A DNA stretch of 64,000 nt from Methylobacterium sp. FF17 (GTDB taxonomy: Bacteria > Pseudomonadota > Alphaproteobacteria > Rhizobiales > Beijerinckiaceae): positions 372,001 to 436,000 of the forward strand of contig NZ_CP107532.1 of NCBI RefSeq assembly GCF_025813715.1. Reading direction: 5' to 3'. Of this stretch, positions 63,801 to 64,000 are shown piece by piece. Each line of letters opens with the position of its first letter. Positions within the stretch are counted from its first letter, which is position 1. The notes beneath the pieces are model-generated. The model was not told the origin of the DNA and ran no database searches. It saw only the letters and a list, made by a program, of their open reading frames with translations. The position numbers and the translations under genes are program-made.

Positions 63801-64000
63801 CAGGGCACCGCCCTCGCCGAGAGCGTGGACGGCCGCGCGGCCGCCTTCACCAACCGGATCGACAACCGGATGAAGGTGTTCGCGACGCTCGTGGCCTCGC
63901 GCGGCGACGCCCTCGCCTCCGCCTTCGATGACCGCCAGGACGCCTATGCGGCCCTGGTCGACGAGCGCACCGCCGCCATGCTGTCGGCCTTCGACGAGCG
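57870..64000 (+). CDS. Giant membrane-anchored hendecad-repeat protein, growth-pole-ring (GPR/RgsE)-like; 3' end outside the window
   Basis: The frame is open from ATG 57870 to the window edge, giving 2043 complete codons with no stop. Residues 1-115 are cytoplasmic and proline-rich, two membrane helices follow (about 115-136 and 156-180), then MRLVARAVGEVAIRLAEPE and over 1800 residues of alpha-helix built of 11-residue repeats, typically hydrophobic-x-x-R-x-x-x-L. The hendecad pattern is that of apolipoprotein-like helices. The size, N-terminal anchor and apolipoprotein-like repeats match GPR of Agrobacterium (about 2100 residues) and RgsE of Sinorhizobium, which form a ring at the growing pole. 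That identity is inference, since sequence is low in complexity. GAGG precedes the ATG. Confidence 0.85.
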   Translation, partial: MATEKKLKDPAEAALSAIEQALNLDAFARGEDEARVEPRLPDVGDGDPLRDPSGRLAPPRLDLDQPLASDLPPPDRSRPRREGGLLPPDRSMVANDDRQNIGILQQTLRVRPSRTPYLIAAGAGALWVAGLLALAWIQSGGDLRGFFHGLTAIQGAVAATALVGPVVLFAIMAMLAVRAQEMRLVARAVGEVAIRLAEPENFSTDAVLTMSQTVRREVAAVGDGVERALARAGELETLVRSEIATLERAYSDNEIRIRSLVDELVAQRESIVANAERVRGAIAGTHQSLTAELDGAAERIVSAVNGAGDRVTGALDARGEAITTALGQRGDTITAALGEAGERVVELVSGRGDDLVQRLTATSDGVRGSLAEVGTALTQSLEARADEVTRAFERTGGILTTTLAENAGQVARTLAQTGAEVIDALNRQGGEVRQTFETSARGLEDAFLARGTELTQQFSSTGGEITARFAETGDALRLHFAETGATLTREIAARGDALRSELETAGTGVSELIETRGREAQAGLALAASGIVETFGTRAAGVRDDLIRSVEDIASGIDARGGALAERIETVAARLHDTITVQGTDVASLIEARGRDTHATLTETTGSLVDAFGARADALRENLVGSVEAITTELDARGGVLAERIAAVAARLNETLAAEGGNVSERIDASGREAQAALALAASAIVETFGNRAGAVRDDLLRSVEGLAAAVDQHGGALADRIETVAGRLHETIAVQGQGLESTLGATGDRVGDLVALRTREAAETLDGALSALGQTFETRAAEAVASVRRSAEETTVVLGAGTTEAAQALRRASASATGELEARTVEAVQIFERHVAAASGDLAARTAEAAELLRRAADGAGGSVGDRAEASIEALRQTLEAVNAELARRADEAAGTIARATEGLGGDLAARVRDLETTFGDHGRTLGDLIAAQAQEAQAQLANTGRDIVLAVTAQGARVNDALTRSGATFTDTAASRSEAIDRVLTDRLATLQETIARGDILADRISRDTTALSETVSGRLEEMDRVITVQGRAVAETIAERTREAQDLVETQLGALEERSLRRSAEIGETFATLVAQIDGHLGSRATALNEALIVRTAEIARTMVEGSRDLVSTLDARADGMALDIAARSAGLGDALGERVAEIGRRLDEQTLDLTRRLDEGAGRFDAGVIGRLEAIGTALEERSRLIEESFGAQAFEAIRLIESRTRAVDEDLANRTRELVDMIADRTSGANAALDGQTVAIREAFSSRADELARLIDARTAAMATELDEKGRAVFGALGGRITELARLFDIGSNSLGEVLEQRSESILARLRTMVAEAERQLTEGEGRLGTTLDRRTSDISSLLDEGVRTVHQLLDDRTGEIRALLDTHASSMGSHFNERIAPLHENLDQRGRALVDTIAASLGSATEAVEARTRALASLFDERIDHLDEVVERRGGSLADAVEARTRALAETFDQRLGALDEVVGQRGAALVGRVEDRTRDLTTTFDRQIGVLDTLVDQRGDRLAESVGQQAQSLVAQLDQRIGTIEEIVERRSDAMAEAVDSRTRALASLFDHRIGLLGQLVDGRGAQLTESLDSRAETLATLFDDRIGALEGIVEGRGTHLAQALDTRAQGLRALFDEVLAALDGLVDRRADSLTDRVDARTQRLITLFDERIGALDQLVDHRTATLTDEVDARAQALVALVDGRVGALDRMVDDRAGGLRTQAEAVSQALVALFEERLRSLDGLVANRSETLAAQAEDRTRTLVTIFEESLRALEALVDGRAGTLADRVEARTQSLVAAVDERIQGLDAAVDGRADALAAQAAERTRALVAIFDERLSALEALVEGRAGTLADRVDERTRSLVSVFDDRLRALDDAVDNRSGALAAQTETQVHALAGFFDERLGNLERLVDGRVDTLAERVEARTQGLVTVFDARLKALDETVDHRASALAEQTETRGRALATIFDERLSALDSVVDARAAAFARTIEAQGTALAESVDGRAAAFTNRIDNRMKVFATLVASRGDALASAFDDRQDAYAALVDERTAAMLSAFDE
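59406..60098 (+). repeat. Three tandem 231-base (77-residue, seven-hendecad) repeats
   Basis: Within the giant gene three consecutive blocks of seven hendecads line up: 59406-59636, 59637-59867 and 59868-60098. Each begins with an IE/DxRG unit (IETRG, IEARG, IDASG), then LALAA/LTETT, F-G-x-R-A units (FGTRA, FGARA, FGNRA), a L-x-x-SVE unit, a DARGG-type unit, and a unit ending RLHDT, RLNET or RLHET. The blocks have equal length with no insertions. Confidence 0.8.
62175..63857 (+). repeat. Seventeen tandem 99-base (33-residue, three-hendecad) repeats
   Basis: Starting at 62175 every 99 bases begins a new unit with V (codons gtg, gtc or gta) at 62175, 62274, 62373 and on to 63759. The unit pattern is VDxRxxxLAxx-VExRTxxLVxx-FDERLxALDxL. 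No unit is longer or shorter, and the pattern continues less regularly to the window edge. Confidence 0.85.

Noticed and set aside
62175..63857. CRISPR array or satellite DNA
   Set aside because: The 99-base units have no unique spacers and keep a protein reading frame with codon-level variation; they are coding repeats.

Overview
The window reads as chromosome of a high-GC alphaproteobacterium of the Hyphomicrobiales (Rhizobiales), most like Methylobacterium or Methylorubrum. The indicators are an NAD-linked formate dehydrogenase (fds) operon, a rhizobial-type aa3 oxidase operon, a CtrA-type TTAA-N7-TTAA site, GGAAC-N16-CGTT promoters of the EcfG general stress sigma factor, and a giant membrane-anchored helical protein resembling the growth pole ring protein of polar-growing rhizobia. 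This assignment is inference from gene content. I saw no rRNA, tRNA, CRISPR array, insertion sequence or prophage, so it looks like core genome.

Layout. 1-1645 (minus): start of fdsB, then fdsG and a LysR regulator. 1959-8710 (plus): aa3 cytochrome c oxidase and its assembly genes (coxB, coxA, ctaB, a 54-residue CoxF-like gene, ctaG, coxC, a DUF983 gene, SURF1). 8794-16583 (plus): a DUF4864 secreted protein, thrC, an M16 peptidase, a membrane PAS-GGDEF-EAL protein, a small gene with a CtrA box, and an odd cysteine-less ferredoxin-reductase-like protein. 16690-41476: a large alpha-glucan/trehalose module, glgP (minus), glgA (plus), then on the minus strand glgB, treS-maltokinase, glgE, a malQ-treY fusion, treZ, glgX and otsA. 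41823-43870 (plus): four small membrane-anchored proteins (YqjE/holin-like, DUF3618, ElaB/YqjD-like). 44017-49053: an RBBP9-type hydrolase, ycjF-ycjX, an unrecognised secreted or anchored protein and a SixA-type phosphatase. 49290-57578: a MoxR ATPase and its likely VWA partner, separated by an unrecognised pair of membrane proteins, a Kef-type antiporter and a hypothetical gene; then a VOC protein, a 2Fe-2S ferredoxin and an Hpt protein. 57870-end (plus): at least 2043 codons of a giant hendecad-repeat protein that runs off the window.

How the genes work together. The carbohydrate block can make and break alpha-glucan by two routes. GlgA elongates from a sugar nucleotide. TreS-maltokinase makes maltose 1-phosphate, GlgE polymerises it and GlgB branches the product. 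GlgP and GlgX break glucan down. MalQ-TreY plus TreZ turn glucan ends into trehalose, and OtsA makes trehalose 6-phosphate. glgC and otsB are not in the window. An exact EcfG-type promoter before glgA, a near match before otsA and another before the membrane-protein cluster suggest that glucan, trehalose and envelope genes answer to the PhyR/EcfG stress response.

The points most worth following are the >2043-residue hendecad protein with two higher-order repeat regimes (three 77-residue blocks and seventeen 33-residue blocks), the MalQ-TreY fusion, the extra GH13 domain on GlgE, the stress promoters, the CtrA box ahead of an unknown gene, and the membrane-protein pair beside moxR.
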